From: Vogesella alkaliphila
GTDB lineage: Bacteria > Pseudomonadota > Gammaproteobacteria > Burkholderiales > Chromobacteriaceae
Length of the DNA stretch: 64,000 bases
Direction: 5' to 3'
Assembly: GCF_014652475.1 (NCBI RefSeq)
Contig: NZ_BMYW01000007.1
Coordinates: 91,601 to 155,600, forward strand
This document shows positions 1-8,753 of this stretch, piece by piece. The notes beneath the pieces were generated by a model. It saw only the letters and a list, made by a program, of their open reading frames with translations. It made no database searches and was not told where the DNA came from. Both the position numbers and the translations under genes were made by a program. Numbering within the stretch: position 1 is the first letter of the stretch; every line of letters starts with the position of its first letter.

Positions 1-134
1 GGCTTGGATGGCGACATCTTGAACATCGCCCCGATCAGGCCCAGTACCACGGACACCAGCAATGCCGACACTGCAACCTGCAGGGTCAGAATGGTGCCTT
101 CCATGATGCTGGGCAGGTAGCCCTGTAGAAACAT
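1..134 (-). CDS. Amino-acid ABC transporter permease, N-terminal fragment (HisQ/ArtQ type)
   Basis: Only the first 44 residues are inside the window; the gene runs off the left edge. The start is the CAT (ATG on the minus strand) at 132-134. The peptide begins MFLQGYLPSIMEGT and continues into a hydrophobic stretch (TLQVAVSALLVSVVLGLIGA) that looks like the first membrane helix of the HisM/HisQ/ArtQ permease family. It follows the binding-protein gene at 216-980 on the same strand after about 80 bases. It is therefore probably the membrane component of an arginine/histidine/lysine-type importer. The substrate cannot be decided from this fragment. Confidence 0.8.
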   Translation of the reverse strand, partial: MFLQGYLPSIMEGTILTLQVAVSALLVSVVLGLIGAMFKMSPSK

Positions 135-164
135 GGTATTACTCCGTTTTTTGCGTCTGGACGC

Positions 165-190
165 TGCGGCCAACCTTGGGCCTGGCCGCA
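165..190. repeat. Inverted-repeat hairpin built on the GGTTGGCCGC word, between binding protein and permease
   Basis: TGCGGCCA (165-172) pairs with TGGCCGCA (183-190), an 8-bp perfect stem. The left arm lies inside an exact copy of the interspersed 13-mer TGCGGCCAACCTT. There is no T-run on either strand, so it is not an obvious intrinsic terminator. It sits in the transcript between the binding-protein gene and the permease gene, as do the related hairpins at 9818-9843 and 16994-17032. Confidence 0.75.
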
Positions 191-215
191 GCTGCACGGT
201 ATTGCCCGCGGGCGC

Positions 216-980
216 TTACTTGCCGTAGATGTCGAAGCTGAAGTACTTCTTCTGGATCTTGTCGTAGCTGCCGTCGGCGCGGATCTGCTTCAGCGCGCCG
301 TTGATGCGCGCCAGCAGTGCCTTGTCGCCCTTGCGCACGGCAATGCCGGAGCCGACGCCGAAGTATTTCGCTTCGTTGTAGTCGGGGCCGACCAGCGCAA
401 AACCCTTGCCGTTCGGGGTCTTGATGAAGTCGGTGTCACCCACCGCGGCATCGACGAAGGCGGCGTCGACACGGCCGGCCTTCAGGTCCATGAACGATTC
501 CGGCGCCTTGCCGTAGCTCACCAGCTGCGCACCCTGCTTGGCAAAGGTGTCACGCGCGTATTTTTCCTGGATCGAGGAACGCAGCACGCCGATCTTCTTG
601 CCCTTGAACCAGGCCGCGTTGACCTGTGTGCCCTGCTTGGCCACCAGGCGGCTGGCCATGTTGTAGTACTTGTCGGAGAAGTCGACCGCCTTCTTGCGCT
701 CTTCGGTGATGTTCATCGATGCGATCACGGCGTCGAATTTCTTCGCCTGCAGCGCCGGGATGATGCCGTCGAAATCCTGCGGCACGATCTCGCACTTCGC
801 CTTCATCACCGCGCACAGTGCCTGGGCGATGTCGGGATCGAAGCCGGTCATCTTGCCGTCGGCACCCTGTTTCGAAAACGGCGGGTAGCTGGCATCGGTG
901 GCAAAACGCAGGGTTTCTGCGGACACGGTTGCGGACAGGGCAAGGGCAAGCGTGCCTAGCGCGAGCAAAGGCTTCTTCAT
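216..980 (-). CDS. Periplasmic amino-acid-binding protein of an ABC transporter (SBP family 3)
   Basis: 254 residues. It opens with a clear Sec signal peptide (MKKPLLALGTLALALSATVSA, cleavage near residue 21). The SBP_bac_3 signature follows: LRFATDASYPPF, then GFDPDIAQALC, DFDGIIPALQAKKFDAVIASMNIT and KAVDFSDKYY. The family binds polar or basic amino acids (HisJ, ArgT, ArtJ) in the periplasm and hands them to the HisM/HisQ-type permease. It is closely similar to the neighbouring product of 1051-1815, so this is a tandem duplication. The permease gene follows on the same strand. Arginine, lysine, ornithine or histidine is the likely ligand, but this cannot be settled from sequence alone. Confidence 0.93.
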   Translation of the reverse strand: MKKPLLALGTLALALSATVSAETLRFATDASYPPFSKQGADGKMTGFDPDIAQALCAVMKAKCEIVPQDFDGIIPALQAKKFDAVIASMNITEERKKAVDFSDKYYNMASRLVAKQGTQVNAAWFKGKKIGVLRSSIQEKYARDTFAKQGAQLVSYGKAPESFMDLKAGRVDAAFVDAAVGDTDFIKTPNGKGFALVGPDYNEAKYFGVGSGIAVRKGDKALLARINGALKQIRADGSYDKIQKKYFSFDIYGK

Positions 981-1012
981 GAGTTCTCCGACAGGATGTT
1001 TTTATAGGTGTG

Positions 1013-1040
1013 AAAACCCCGCCTTCGGCTGAGGGCGGGG
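1013..1040 (-). terminator. Intrinsic terminator or attenuator between the two binding-protein genes
   Basis: On the minus strand CCCCGCC and GGCGGGG form a GC-rich stem (1017-1040) followed by TTTT (1016-1013). It lies downstream of the 1051-1815 gene and upstream of the 216-980 gene, so it can end or attenuate transcription between the two paralogues. Confidence 0.7.
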
Positions 1041-1050
1041 TAGGGGTGGC

Positions 1051-1815
1051 TTAGTTGCCGTATACGTTAAAGCTGAAGTACTTGTCCTGTACTTTCTTGT
1101 AGCTGCCGTCCTTGCGGATCTGGGCGATGGCCTGGTTCAGGCGCTCGGTCAGCTGCTTGTTGCCTTTTTTCACGGCAATGCCGGCACCGTAGCCGAAGTA
1201 CTTGCTGTCGCTGTACTCCGGGCCGACGAAGGCGAAGCCCTTGCCCTGTGCGGTTTTCAGGAAGTCGGCGTCGCCGACCACCGAGTCGACGAACATGCCG
1301 TCAATGCGGCCGGATTTCAGGTCGAGGAAACCTTCCGGTGCCTTGCCGTAGGAAACGATGGTGGCACCGCTCTTGCCCCAGAAGTCCTTGGCGAACTTTT
1401 CCTGGGTGGACGCGCGCAGCGCACCGATTTTCTTGCCTTTGAACGCGGCCTGGTCAACCTTGGTGCCGGCCTTGGCGATCATGCGGCTGGGGGTGTTGTA
1501 GTACTTGTTGGTGAAGTCGACCGCCTTCTTGCGCTCGTCGGTGATCGACATCGACGACAGGATGGCATCGAACTTGTTGGCGTTCAGCGCCGGGATCAGG
1601 CCGTCCCAGTCCTGCGGCACGATCTCGCAGCTGGCCTTCATCGCGGCACACAGTGCGTAGGCGATATCCACGTCAAAGCCCTGCAGCTTGCCGTCGGCGC
1701 CCTGCTTGGCGAATGGCGGGTAGTTGCCGTCGATGCCGAAGCGGACGGTGTCGGCGTGGGCGGTGAACGCGGAAGCGGTCATGGCCAGCGCGGCCAGAAC
1801 AAATGCTTTTTTCAT
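1051..1815 (-). CDS. Periplasmic amino-acid-binding protein, paralogue of the adjacent gene
   Basis: 254 residues, the same length as its neighbour at 216-980. The signal peptide is MKKAFVLAALAMTASAFTAHA. The SBP_bac_3 pattern is VRFGIDGNYPPF, GFDVDIAYALCAAMKASCEIVPQDWDGLIPALNANKFDAILSSMSIT, and so on. It is expected to capture a basic or polar amino acid for the permease encoded further left. The two proteins align along their whole length but differ at many positions (for example DFDG versus DWDG), so the duplication is not recent and they may have different ligands. A terminator-like hairpin (1013-1040) separates them, which would let this first gene be expressed at a higher level. Confidence 0.93.
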   Translation of the reverse strand: MKKAFVLAALAMTASAFTAHADTVRFGIDGNYPPFAKQGADGKLQGFDVDIAYALCAAMKASCEIVPQDWDGLIPALNANKFDAILSSMSITDERKKAVDFTNKYYNTPSRMIAKAGTKVDQAAFKGKKIGALRASTQEKFAKDFWGKSGATIVSYGKAPEGFLDLKSGRIDGMFVDSVVGDADFLKTAQGKGFAFVGPEYSDSKYFGYGAGIAVKKGNKQLTERLNQAIAQIRKDGSYKKVQDKYFSFNVYGN

Positions 1816-2348
1816 GAGTCTCTATCTCTCTGAAAGATGAAGGATTCCCCGGGCAGGAGAATCATGTCCAGGCGGCGGCGTGTCGCCGCGCTCCCCCGGA
1901 CATTCGAGCCAGTCGCGGCCCTTCCCTTTGGTGCTGGATAACGTTTTGTTGTTTTACCGCCCCCTCTGTCGGGAGGCAGGCAAATGTTGGCATGCAACGC
2001 GGCGACGTACAATCCACCACCTGTCATACCGAGGGCCGAAGCGGCAAGGGGGCGCATTCTACCGGTTTTTTGTTTGTTTTGGAAACGTGAGCAATATCAA
2101 ATACTTGTCGTGATTTTTCGACGAAAATGGCGGCGGGTGCCACAGGGCCATTGTGTAATTTGCCGTCGCATTGCTGTAATGAAAAATGTGCCACTGGTAC
2201 CCTGTCCGACAATCGCCCGTCTTTTCTATGCTGCAGTGCAGCCAATGAATCTGTACGGGGATGTCGCAATATGGAAATGCCTTGTCTGTGGTGGCTCTTA
2301 CAATGCGTCCACACAACACCTGTGTCCTCATAACAAACGAGAAGCAAC
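1816..2348. other. Divergent intergenic region between the amino-acid-binding operon and gdhB
   Basis: This stretch of 533 bases holds no ORF with convincing coding character. It must contain the promoters of the leftward operon and of rightward gdhB. I see a perfect palindrome TTTTCG-A-CGAAAA at 2115-2127 that could be a regulator site. A TACAAT at 2299-2304 could be the -10 box of gdhB, but no good -35 stands before it. GAGAAG at 2339-2344 is the likely gdhB ribosome-binding site. Confidence 0.45.
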
Positions 2349-5300
2349 ATGTCGCTTACGAACAAGACCGAATTTGTCGGCCTGATCGCCGATATCCAAG
2401 CCGTGGCTGAGCAAAAACTGGCCGATACGGAACGTGCCCGCCTCAGTAGTTTTATCCCCCTCTACTTTGAAGAAACCGAATCGGAAGATCTGAAGACCTT
2501 CTCTGCCCTGGACTTGTTCGGTGCGGCCAATGCGCATCTGGAATTCGCGCTCAAGCGCGCGCCGGGCCAGTTGAAGTCTCGTATCTACAATCCCGACTTC
2601 GAGCGGGACGGCTGGCAGAGTACGCACAGCGTGATCGAGATCGTGAACGACGACATGCCGTTCCTGATCGACTCCATCGCCATGCTGCTGACCCGCCACA
2701 ACCTGAACCTGCACCTGCTGGTGCACCCGGTGCTGTCGGTCGGCCGCGACGCGAACGGCGTGATCGATGCGCTGAAGCGCACCGAAGACCGCTCGCTACC
2801 GCTGGAATCCTTCATCCACGTGCAGGTCGACCGCATCAGCGATCCGGACGCGCTGCACGCGCTGCAGCAGGAGCTGGAGCAGGTGCTGACCTATCTGCGC
2901 TGCGTGGTCAACGACGAGCCGCAAATGCGCGAAGTGCTGGCGCAGCTGCGTGCCGACCTCGACGGCATCAAGGGCGAGCGTGCCGCCGAAGCGGCCGAAG
3001 CCGTCGCCTTCCTCGACTGGATGGGCGCCAACCACTTCATTTTCATGGGCTACTGCGACTACGACCTGGTCAAGCGCGATGGCCAGGACAGCCTGAAGAT
3101 CGTCAAGGACTCCGGCCTCGGCTTCCTGAAGGATCAGGGCGGCAAGGAGTACTCGGAGAGCTTCGAGGCGCTGCCGCCGGCACTGCGCGAACTGGCGCAC
3201 CAGCCGCAGCTGATCATCCTCAACAAGTCGCAATCGCGCTCCGTGCTGCACCGTCCGGCCTACATGGACTTTGTCGGTCTCAAGCGCTTCAACAGCAAGG
3301 GCGAAGTGATCGGCGAACGCCGCTTCCTCGGCCTGTACACCGCCAGTGCCTACCAGGCGGCACCGAAGGACATCCCGCTGCTGCGCCAGAAGGTGGCGTC
3401 GGTGATCAGTGCCTGCGACTACGTCGACAACAGCTACAAGGCCAAGACCCTGGCCTTCGTGCTGGAAAGCTACCCGCGCGACGAGCTGTTTGAGATCCCG
3501 GTGGAAACGCTGCAGCCTATCGTGGAAGGCATCGTCAGCCTGCAGGAGCGCCCGCGCGTGCGCCTGTTCACCCGTGCCGACCGCTACCACCGCTACGTCA
3601 GCAGCCTGGTGTACGTGCCGCGTGACAGCTTCAACACCGAGATCCGCCTGAAGATCGAAAAAGTGCTGATGAGTGCCTTCAACGGTGCCTCCGCCGAGTT
3701 CAGCGTGCAGATCAGCGACAGCCCGCTGGCGCGCGTGCACTACATCATCCGCGTGCCGGCCGGCCAGCTGCCGCAGTTCCACGAGCACGAAGTGGAAAAC
3801 GAGATCGCCCGCGTGGTGCGCGGCTGGGAAGAAGAACTGCACCAGCTGCTGCTGGAAGCGCACGGCGAAGAGAAGGGCAACCTGCTGTTCAACCGCTACC
3901 GTGGCGCCTTCCCGGTGGCCTACCGCGAAGAGTTCGCGGCGCGCAACGCGGTGCTGGACATCCAGCTGATCGAGGACGCCGCCGTACAGCATGGCCTGAC
4001 CATGAAACTGTACCGCGCGTTCAACCGCAGCCACGGCTACAACCTGAAGCTGTTCCGTGCCGGCCAGCCGCTGGGCCTGTCCGCCAGCCTGCCTATCCTG
4101 GAAAACATGGGCGTGCAGGTGCGCGACGAGCATCCGTACCGCATCGAGCGCAACAATGCCACCGTCTGGATCAGCGATTTCGGCCTGGAGCTGGGTACCG
4201 TTGCCGAGGCGATGCAGGACGAGCTGGTGCAGCAGAACTTCCAGACGCTGCTGGCGCACGTGTTTGCCCGCGACGTGGAAAACGACGGCTTCAACCGTCT
4301 GGCCCTGGTGGCCGGCCTCGACTGGCGCGAGATCTCGCTGGTGCGCGCACTGGCGAAATACCTGCGCCAGGGCGGCCTCACCTTCAGCCAGGCCTACATC
4401 GAAAACTGCGTCGCGCACTATCCGCAGATCACCCGCCGTCTGGTGAAGCTGTTCGCCGCGCGCCTGCACCCGAGCGCGTTTGATGACGCCGCTGCGGCCA
4501 ACCTGCAGGCCGAGCTGAAAGACCTGCTCAACGACGTCGCCAACCTCGACGAAGACCGCATCCTGAACGGCTTCCTGCAGGTGATCCTGGCCACGCGCCG
4601 TACCAACTTCTGGCAGAAGGATGCCCAGGGCGCGTTCAAGTCCTACATCTCCTTCAAGCTGGAGTCCAACGCCATTCCGTTCCTGCCGCAGCCGCGCCCG
4701 ATGTTCGAGATCTGGGTGTACAGCCCGCGTGTCGAAGGCGTGCACCTGCGCGGTTCGAAAGTCGCCCGTGGCGGCCTGCGCTGGTCCGACCGCATGGAAG
4801 ACTTCCGTACCGAAGTGCTGGGCCTGGTCAAGGCGCAGATGGTGAAGAACTCGGTGATCGTGCCGATGGGCTCCAAGGGCGGTTTCGTCGGCAAGCAACT
4901 GCCGGCACCGTCCGACCGCGAAGCGTTCATGGCCGAAGGCATCGCCTGCTACAAGACCTTCATCTCGGCACTGCTGGACGTCACCGACAACCTGGTGACC
5001 GGCCAGATCATTCCGCCGGCCGACGTGCGCCGTCTGGACCCGGATGATCCGTACCTGGTGGTGGCCGCCGACAAGGGCACCGCGACCTTCTCCGACATCG
5101 CCAACGGCATCTCCGAAGCCTACAACTTCTGGCTGGGCGACGCGTTCGCCTCCGGCGGTTCCGCCGGCTACGACCACAAGGGCATGGGCATTACCGCCCG
5201 CGGCGCGTGGGAATCGGTGAAACGCCACTTCCGCCACCTGGGCGTCAACACCCAGGAGCAGGATTTCACCGTGATCGGCATCGGCGACATGGCCGGCGAC

Positions 5301-7151
5301 GTATTCGGCAACGGCATGCTGCTGTCCGAGCACATCTGCCTGAAGGCGGCGTTCAACCACCTGCACATCTTCCTGGATCCGACGCCGAACGCGGCGGCCA
5401 GCTTCGCCGAGCGTGCGCGCCTGTTCAACCTGCCGCGCTCCAGCTGGGCAGACTACAACCGCGAGCTGATCTCGCAGGGCGGCGGCATCTTCGAGCGCTC
5501 CGCCAAGTCCATCCCGCTGTCGCCGGAAGTGAAGGCCTGGCTGGAAACCGACAAGGACAGCATGGCGCCGAACGAGCTGATCCACGAAATCCTGAAGGCC
5601 AAGGCCGACCTGCTGTACAACGGCGGTATCGGTACCTACGTCAAGGCCTCGACGCAGAGCCACGCCGACGCCCGCGACCGCGCCTGCGATCCGGTGCGTG
5701 TCGACGGTCGCGACCTGCAGGTGCGCGTGGTGGCCGAAGGCGGCAACCTGACCTGCACCCAGCTGGGCCGTGTCGAGTTCGCGCTGTCCGGTGGCCGCAT
5801 CTGCACCGACGCCATCGACAACTCCGCCGGTGTCGACTGCTCCGACCACGAAGTCAACATCAAGATCCTGATGGGCGCGGTGATGCAGGCCGGCGACATG
5901 ACGCTGAAACAGCGTAACGACCTGCTGGCCGAGATGACCGAAGAAGTCGGCCACCTGGTGCTGCGCAACAACTACCTGCAGACCCAGGTGCTGGCGATCA
6001 ATCGCAGCCACGCCGCGTCGATGCTCAGCGCCCACTCGCGCATGATCAACCACATGGAGAAGACCGGCGAACTCAATCGCGAGATCGAGTACCTGCCGTC
6101 GGAAACCCAGATCAACGAGCGTCGCCTGGCACGCCAGGGTCTGACGCCGCCGGAAGTGGCGGTACTCCTGGCCTACGGCAAGATCTCGCTGGATCAGGCG
6201 ATCCTGGCGACCGACGTGCCGGACGACGCCGACTTCATGCCGGTGCTGGTGAACTACTTCCCGCAGCCGCTGCAACAGCGCTTCGGCGAGCAGATGCAGA
6301 AGCACCACCTGAAGCGCGAGATCATCGCCAACCAGCTGGCCAACCAGATCGTCAACCGCATGGGCGTGACCTTCGTGTTCCGCCTGCAGGAAGAGTCGGC
6401 GTTCTCCGCTGCCGACATCACCCGTGCATTCTGGATCGCCAGCCGCGTGTTCGACGCAGAGAGCCTGTGGACGCAGATCGAGGCGCTGGACAACAAGGTA
6501 TCGGCCGACCTGCAGGTCGACATGATGGTGATGGTGCGTACCCTGGTGGAACGCGTGGTGCGCTGGGTACTGCGCAACCGCCGTCCGTCCGGTTCGGTCA
6601 ACGCGGTCATCGCCCAGTACGGTGCCAAGGTGCAGGCGCTGCTGCAGCAACTGCCGCAGCTGATCAGTGCCGAGGTCTATCCGCAGGTTGCCCGTCTGGA
6701 AGCCCGCTTCAACCAACCTAACGTACCGGCCGCACTGGCCAGCGTGCTGGCGCGTCTGGAGTTCGCGGTACCGCTGATGGACATCATCGAGATCGCAGAG
6801 GGCAGCGAGCTGGCGCTGGACATCATTGCCGCCAACTACCTGCAACTGGGCCGCGACCTGCAGCTGGACTGGCTGCGTGCCGCCATCACCCAGCTGCCGC
6901 GCGACAACCGCTGGCAATCGCTGGCGCGCTCGGCGCTGCGCGACGACCTGTATCGTCAGCACCGCGAGCTGACGCGTCAGGCGCTGCACGAGGCGAGCGA
7001 AGCGGCCTTCGTCAACGCCTGGCTGGCGCAGCGCGCCGCCGATGTCGAGGCCTGCCAGCAGATGTTCGTCGAGCTGCAGTCGTTCGACGTGCTGGACCTG
7101 GCGATGTTGTCTGCCGGCATGCGCGAGCTGAACAACCACCTGCTCGCCTAA
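2349..7151 (+). CDS. gdhB: NAD-specific glutamate dehydrogenase, large (180-kDa) class
   Basis: 1600 residues, the usual size of the large NAD-dependent glutamate dehydrogenases (bacterial GDH/GdhB, PF05088). These oxidise glutamate to 2-oxoglutarate and ammonia in amino-acid catabolism. The long N-terminal half is the family's regulatory extension. The catalytic core shows RGGLRWSDRMEDFRTEVLGL and VPMGSKGGFVGK (about residue 840). The dinucleotide-binding segment GIGDMAGDVFGNGM lies near residue 978, and VAEGGNLTCTQLGR follows. It starts at ATG 2349 behind GAGAAG. It stands alone with its own terminator at 7176-7204. It lies next to amino-acid import genes, which fits use of amino acids as carbon and nitrogen sources. 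No frameshift or missing segment is visible. Confidence 0.97.
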   Translation: MSLTNKTEFVGLIADIQAVAEQKLADTERARLSSFIPLYFEETESEDLKTFSALDLFGAANAHLEFALKRAPGQLKSRIYNPDFERDGWQSTHSVIEIVNDDMPFLIDSIAMLLTRHNLNLHLLVHPVLSVGRDANGVIDALKRTEDRSLPLESFIHVQVDRISDPDALHALQQELEQVLTYLRCVVNDEPQMREVLAQLRADLDGIKGERAAEAAEAVAFLDWMGANHFIFMGYCDYDLVKRDGQDSLKIVKDSGLGFLKDQGGKEYSESFEALPPALRELAHQPQLIILNKSQSRSVLHRPAYMDFVGLKRFNSKGEVIGERRFLGLYTASAYQAAPKDIPLLRQKVASVISACDYVDNSYKAKTLAFVLESYPRDELFEIPVETLQPIVEGIVSLQERPRVRLFTRADRYHRYVSSLVYVPRDSFNTEIRLKIEKVLMSAFNGASAEFSVQISDSPLARVHYIIRVPAGQLPQFHEHEVENEIARVVRGWEEELHQLLLEAHGEEKGNLLFNRYRGAFPVAYREEFAARNAVLDIQLIEDAAVQHGLTMKLYRAFNRSHGYNLKLFRAGQPLGLSASLPILENMGVQVRDEHPYRIERNNATVWISDFGLELGTVAEAMQDELVQQNFQTLLAHVFARDVENDGFNRLALVAGLDWREISLVRALAKYLRQGGLTFSQAYIENCVAHYPQITRRLVKLFAARLHPSAFDDAAAANLQAELKDLLNDVANLDEDRILNGFLQVILATRRTNFWQKDAQGAFKSYISFKLESNAIPFLPQPRPMFEIWVYSPRVEGVHLRGSKVARGGLRWSDRMEDFRTEVLGLVKAQMVKNSVIVPMGSKGGFVGKQLPAPSDREAFMAEGIACYKTFISALLDVTDNLVTGQIIPPADVRRLDPDDPYLVVAADKGTATFSDIANGISEAYNFWLGDAFASGGSAGYDHKGMGITARGAWESVKRHFRHLGVNTQEQDFTVIGIGDMAGDVFGNGMLLSEHICLKAAFNHLHIFLDPTPNAAASFAERARLFNLPRSSWADYNRELISQGGGIFERSAKSIPLSPEVKAWLETDKDSMAPNELIHEILKAKADLLYNGGIGTYVKASTQSHADARDRACDPVRVDGRDLQVRVVAEGGNLTCTQLGRVEFALSGGRICTDAIDNSAGVDCSDHEVNIKILMGAVMQAGDMTLKQRNDLLAEMTEEVGHLVLRNNYLQTQVLAINRSHAASMLSAHSRMINHMEKTGELNREIEYLPSETQINERRLARQGLTPPEVAVLLAYGKISLDQAILATDVPDDADFMPVLVNYFPQPLQQRFGEQMQKHHLKREIIANQLANQIVNRMGVTFVFRLQEESAFSAADITRAFWIASRVFDAESLWTQIEALDNKVSADLQVDMMVMVRTLVERVVRWVLRNRRPSGSVNAVIAQYGAKVQALLQQLPQLISAEVYPQVARLEARFNQPNVPAALASVLARLEFAVPLMDIIEIAEGSELALDIIAANYLQLGRDLQLDWLRAAITQLPRDNRWQSLARSALRDDLYRQHRELTRQALHEASEAAFVNAWLAQRAADVEACQQMFVELQSFDVLDLAMLSAGMRELNNHLLA

Positions 7152-7175
7152 GTTTCCGTTTTACTACTCCCTTTG

Positions 7176-7204
7176 AAGCCGACCGCAAGGTCGGCTTTTT
7201 TTTG
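7176..7204 (+). terminator. Intrinsic terminator of gdhB
   Basis: AAGCCGACC (7176-7184) and GGTCGGCTT form a stem around a GCAA tetraloop and run into nine T residues. Confidence 0.9.
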
Positions 7205-7483
7205 TTGTCGCTTTACGACAAACAACTGTTTGAATGCGTGGTGCAGGGCAGGGTTGGTTGCGGTGCACCAAATTCCATTTTTCCCGCGTATAGGCAGATT
7301 TGTTGCCAGAACGACCGGATCTTGCGCACCAACAAGGTGCTGTTCATTCCCATGTCTTAGAAAGGGGGATGACACGGCCGGACGGGGAAAATAATTTTTG
7401 CTTGTTTTATTAAACGGTGTGATTAAATTATTAGACGCTGGTTGAGCGCAGATTGACCGCCCCGGTATGCAGAACAAAAGCGC

Positions 7484-7512
7484 TTTACAGTCCAAGCGAT
7501 GCTGGTTAATCT
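7484..7512 (+). promoter_or_regulatory. Sigma-70-type promoter for the polyamine-type ABC operon
   Basis: TTTACA (7484-7489) and TAATCT (7507-7512) are separated by exactly 17 bases. They stand about 50 bases before the ATG at 7565. The 7205-7483 stretch before it shows no gene; it is AT-richer than its surroundings. Confidence 0.55.
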
Positions 7513-7530
7513 GAATAAACTGAAACACAG

Positions 7531-7545
7531 TTCCGCATTGCGGAA
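7531..7545. promoter_or_regulatory. Perfect palindrome, candidate operator in the 5' leader
   Basis: TTCCGCA-T-TGCGGAA is a perfect 7-1-7 inverted repeat. It lies just downstream of the predicted transcription start (about 7519) and before the ribosome-binding site GGAG (7553-7556). A repressor bound here would block elongation. The half-site resembles IclR- or GntR-type operators, but I cannot assign a regulator. Confidence 0.45.
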
Positions 7546-7564
7546 TTATAATGGAGAATACTGG

Positions 7565-8680
7565 ATGGGCATCTCAACACCGGCCAGTGACACGCTGGTC
7601 AGCTTTCGTGGCGTGCAGAAGAGCTACGATGGTGAGTCACTGATCGTCAAGCATCTCGACCTCGACATCCGTCGCGGGGAATTCCTTACCATGCTCGGCC
7701 CCTCCGGCTCCGGCAAGACCACCTGCCTGATGATGCTGGCCGGCTTTGAAACGCCGACCCACGGCGAGATCCGTCTTGACGGCCAGCTGCTGAACAACGT
7801 GCCGCCGCACAAGCGCAACATCGGCATGGTGTTCCAGAACTACGCGCTGTTCCCACACATGACGGTGGCGGAAAACCTGGCCTATCCGCTGACCATCCGC
7901 AAGATGAACAAGAGCGAGATCGCCGAGCGCGTGAAAAAGGCGCTGGGCATGGTCAAGCTCGACGCGCTGGCACACCGCTACCCGGGCCAGATGTCCGGCG
8001 GCCAGCAGCAGCGCGTGGCGCTGGCGCGGGCGCTGGTGTTCGAACCGCAGCTGGTGCTGATGGACGAACCGCTGGGCGCGCTGGACAAGCAGCTGCGCGA
8101 ACACATGCAGCTGGAAATCAAGCACATCCACGAGAACCTCGGCATCACCGTGGTGTACGTGACCCACGACCAGGGCGAGGCGCTGACCATGTCCGACCGC
8201 GTGGCGGTGTTCAAGGACGGTGTGATCCAGCAGATCGATGCGGCCAACGTGCTGTACGAGGCACCGGTCAACTCCTTCGTCGCCAACTTCATCGGCGAGA
8301 ACAACACCCTGCACGGCGAAGTGGTTGACGTTGCCGGCCAGCACTGCGCGGTGCGTCTGGCCAGCGGCGAGGTGGTCAAGGCCTCGGCGATCTGCGTTGG
8401 CCGCAACGGCGAGCCGACCTCGATGTCGATCCGTCCGGAGCGCGTGCGCCTGAACCAGCTGGCGGAAGCCTGCGAAAACCGTCTCAAGGCCAAGCTGGCG
8501 GAATTCATCTACTTCGGCGACCACGTGCGCCTGCGCCTCGATGTCGCCGGCCAGAGTGGCTTCATGGTCAAGGTACCGGTCGGCGAGCTGGACAGCAGCT
8601 GGAAGGCCGGCGACATGCTCGATGTCGGCTGGATGGCACGCGATATCCGCGCGCTGGACTCCGCCATTGTCAGCCACTAA
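7565..8680 (+). CDS. Polyamine/opine-type ABC transporter ATP-binding protein (PotA family)
   Basis: 371 residues from ATG 7565, which has GGAG at 7553-7556; an in-frame ATG at 7499 lacks a ribosome-binding site. Walker A is GPSGSGKT (45-52), the ABC signature SGGQQQR lies near 143, and Walker B is LVLMDEP near 163. A C-terminal TOBE-like domain lies beyond about 285. It energises import from the cytoplasmic face of the inner membrane. It is the first gene of a four-gene unit with a binding protein and two permeases of the spermidine/putrescine class. Substrates in this class include putrescine, spermidine, GABA and related amines; the exact one is not shown here. Confidence 0.93.
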   Translation: MGISTPASDTLVSFRGVQKSYDGESLIVKHLDLDIRRGEFLTMLGPSGSGKTTCLMMLAGFETPTHGEIRLDGQLLNNVPPHKRNIGMVFQNYALFPHMTVAENLAYPLTIRKMNKSEIAERVKKALGMVKLDALAHRYPGQMSGGQQQRVALARALVFEPQLVLMDEPLGALDKQLREHMQLEIKHIHENLGITVVYVTHDQGEALTMSDRVAVFKDGVIQQIDAANVLYEAPVNSFVANFIGENNTLHGEVVDVAGQHCAVRLASGEVVKASAICVGRNGEPTSMSIRPERVRLNQLAEACENRLKAKLAEFIYFGDHVRLRLDVAGQSGFMVKVPVGELDSSWKAGDMLDVGWMARDIRALDSAIVSH

Positions 8681-8753
8681 AAAACAAGCCTGCCTACAGG
8701 CGTAAAAACCCCCACGTAATGCAAATGAGCAATACCCCCAGAGGAGAATGACA

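Noticed and set aside
153..164. GCGTCTGGACGC hairpin next to a T-run as a terminator
   Set aside because: The T-run precedes the stem on the plus strand and gives A residues on the minus strand, so neither direction has the terminator layout.
1984..2385. 133-codon open frame across the gdhB upstream region
   Set aside because: No ribosome-binding site, no domain and atypical composition; it overlaps the gdhB start.
2796..7139. Antisense open frame of 1447 codons inside gdhB
   Set aside because: It lies wholly opposite a conserved enzyme gene. High GC at third positions removes stop codons on the other strand. Its translation is His/Gln/Arg/Val-rich with no recognisable domain.
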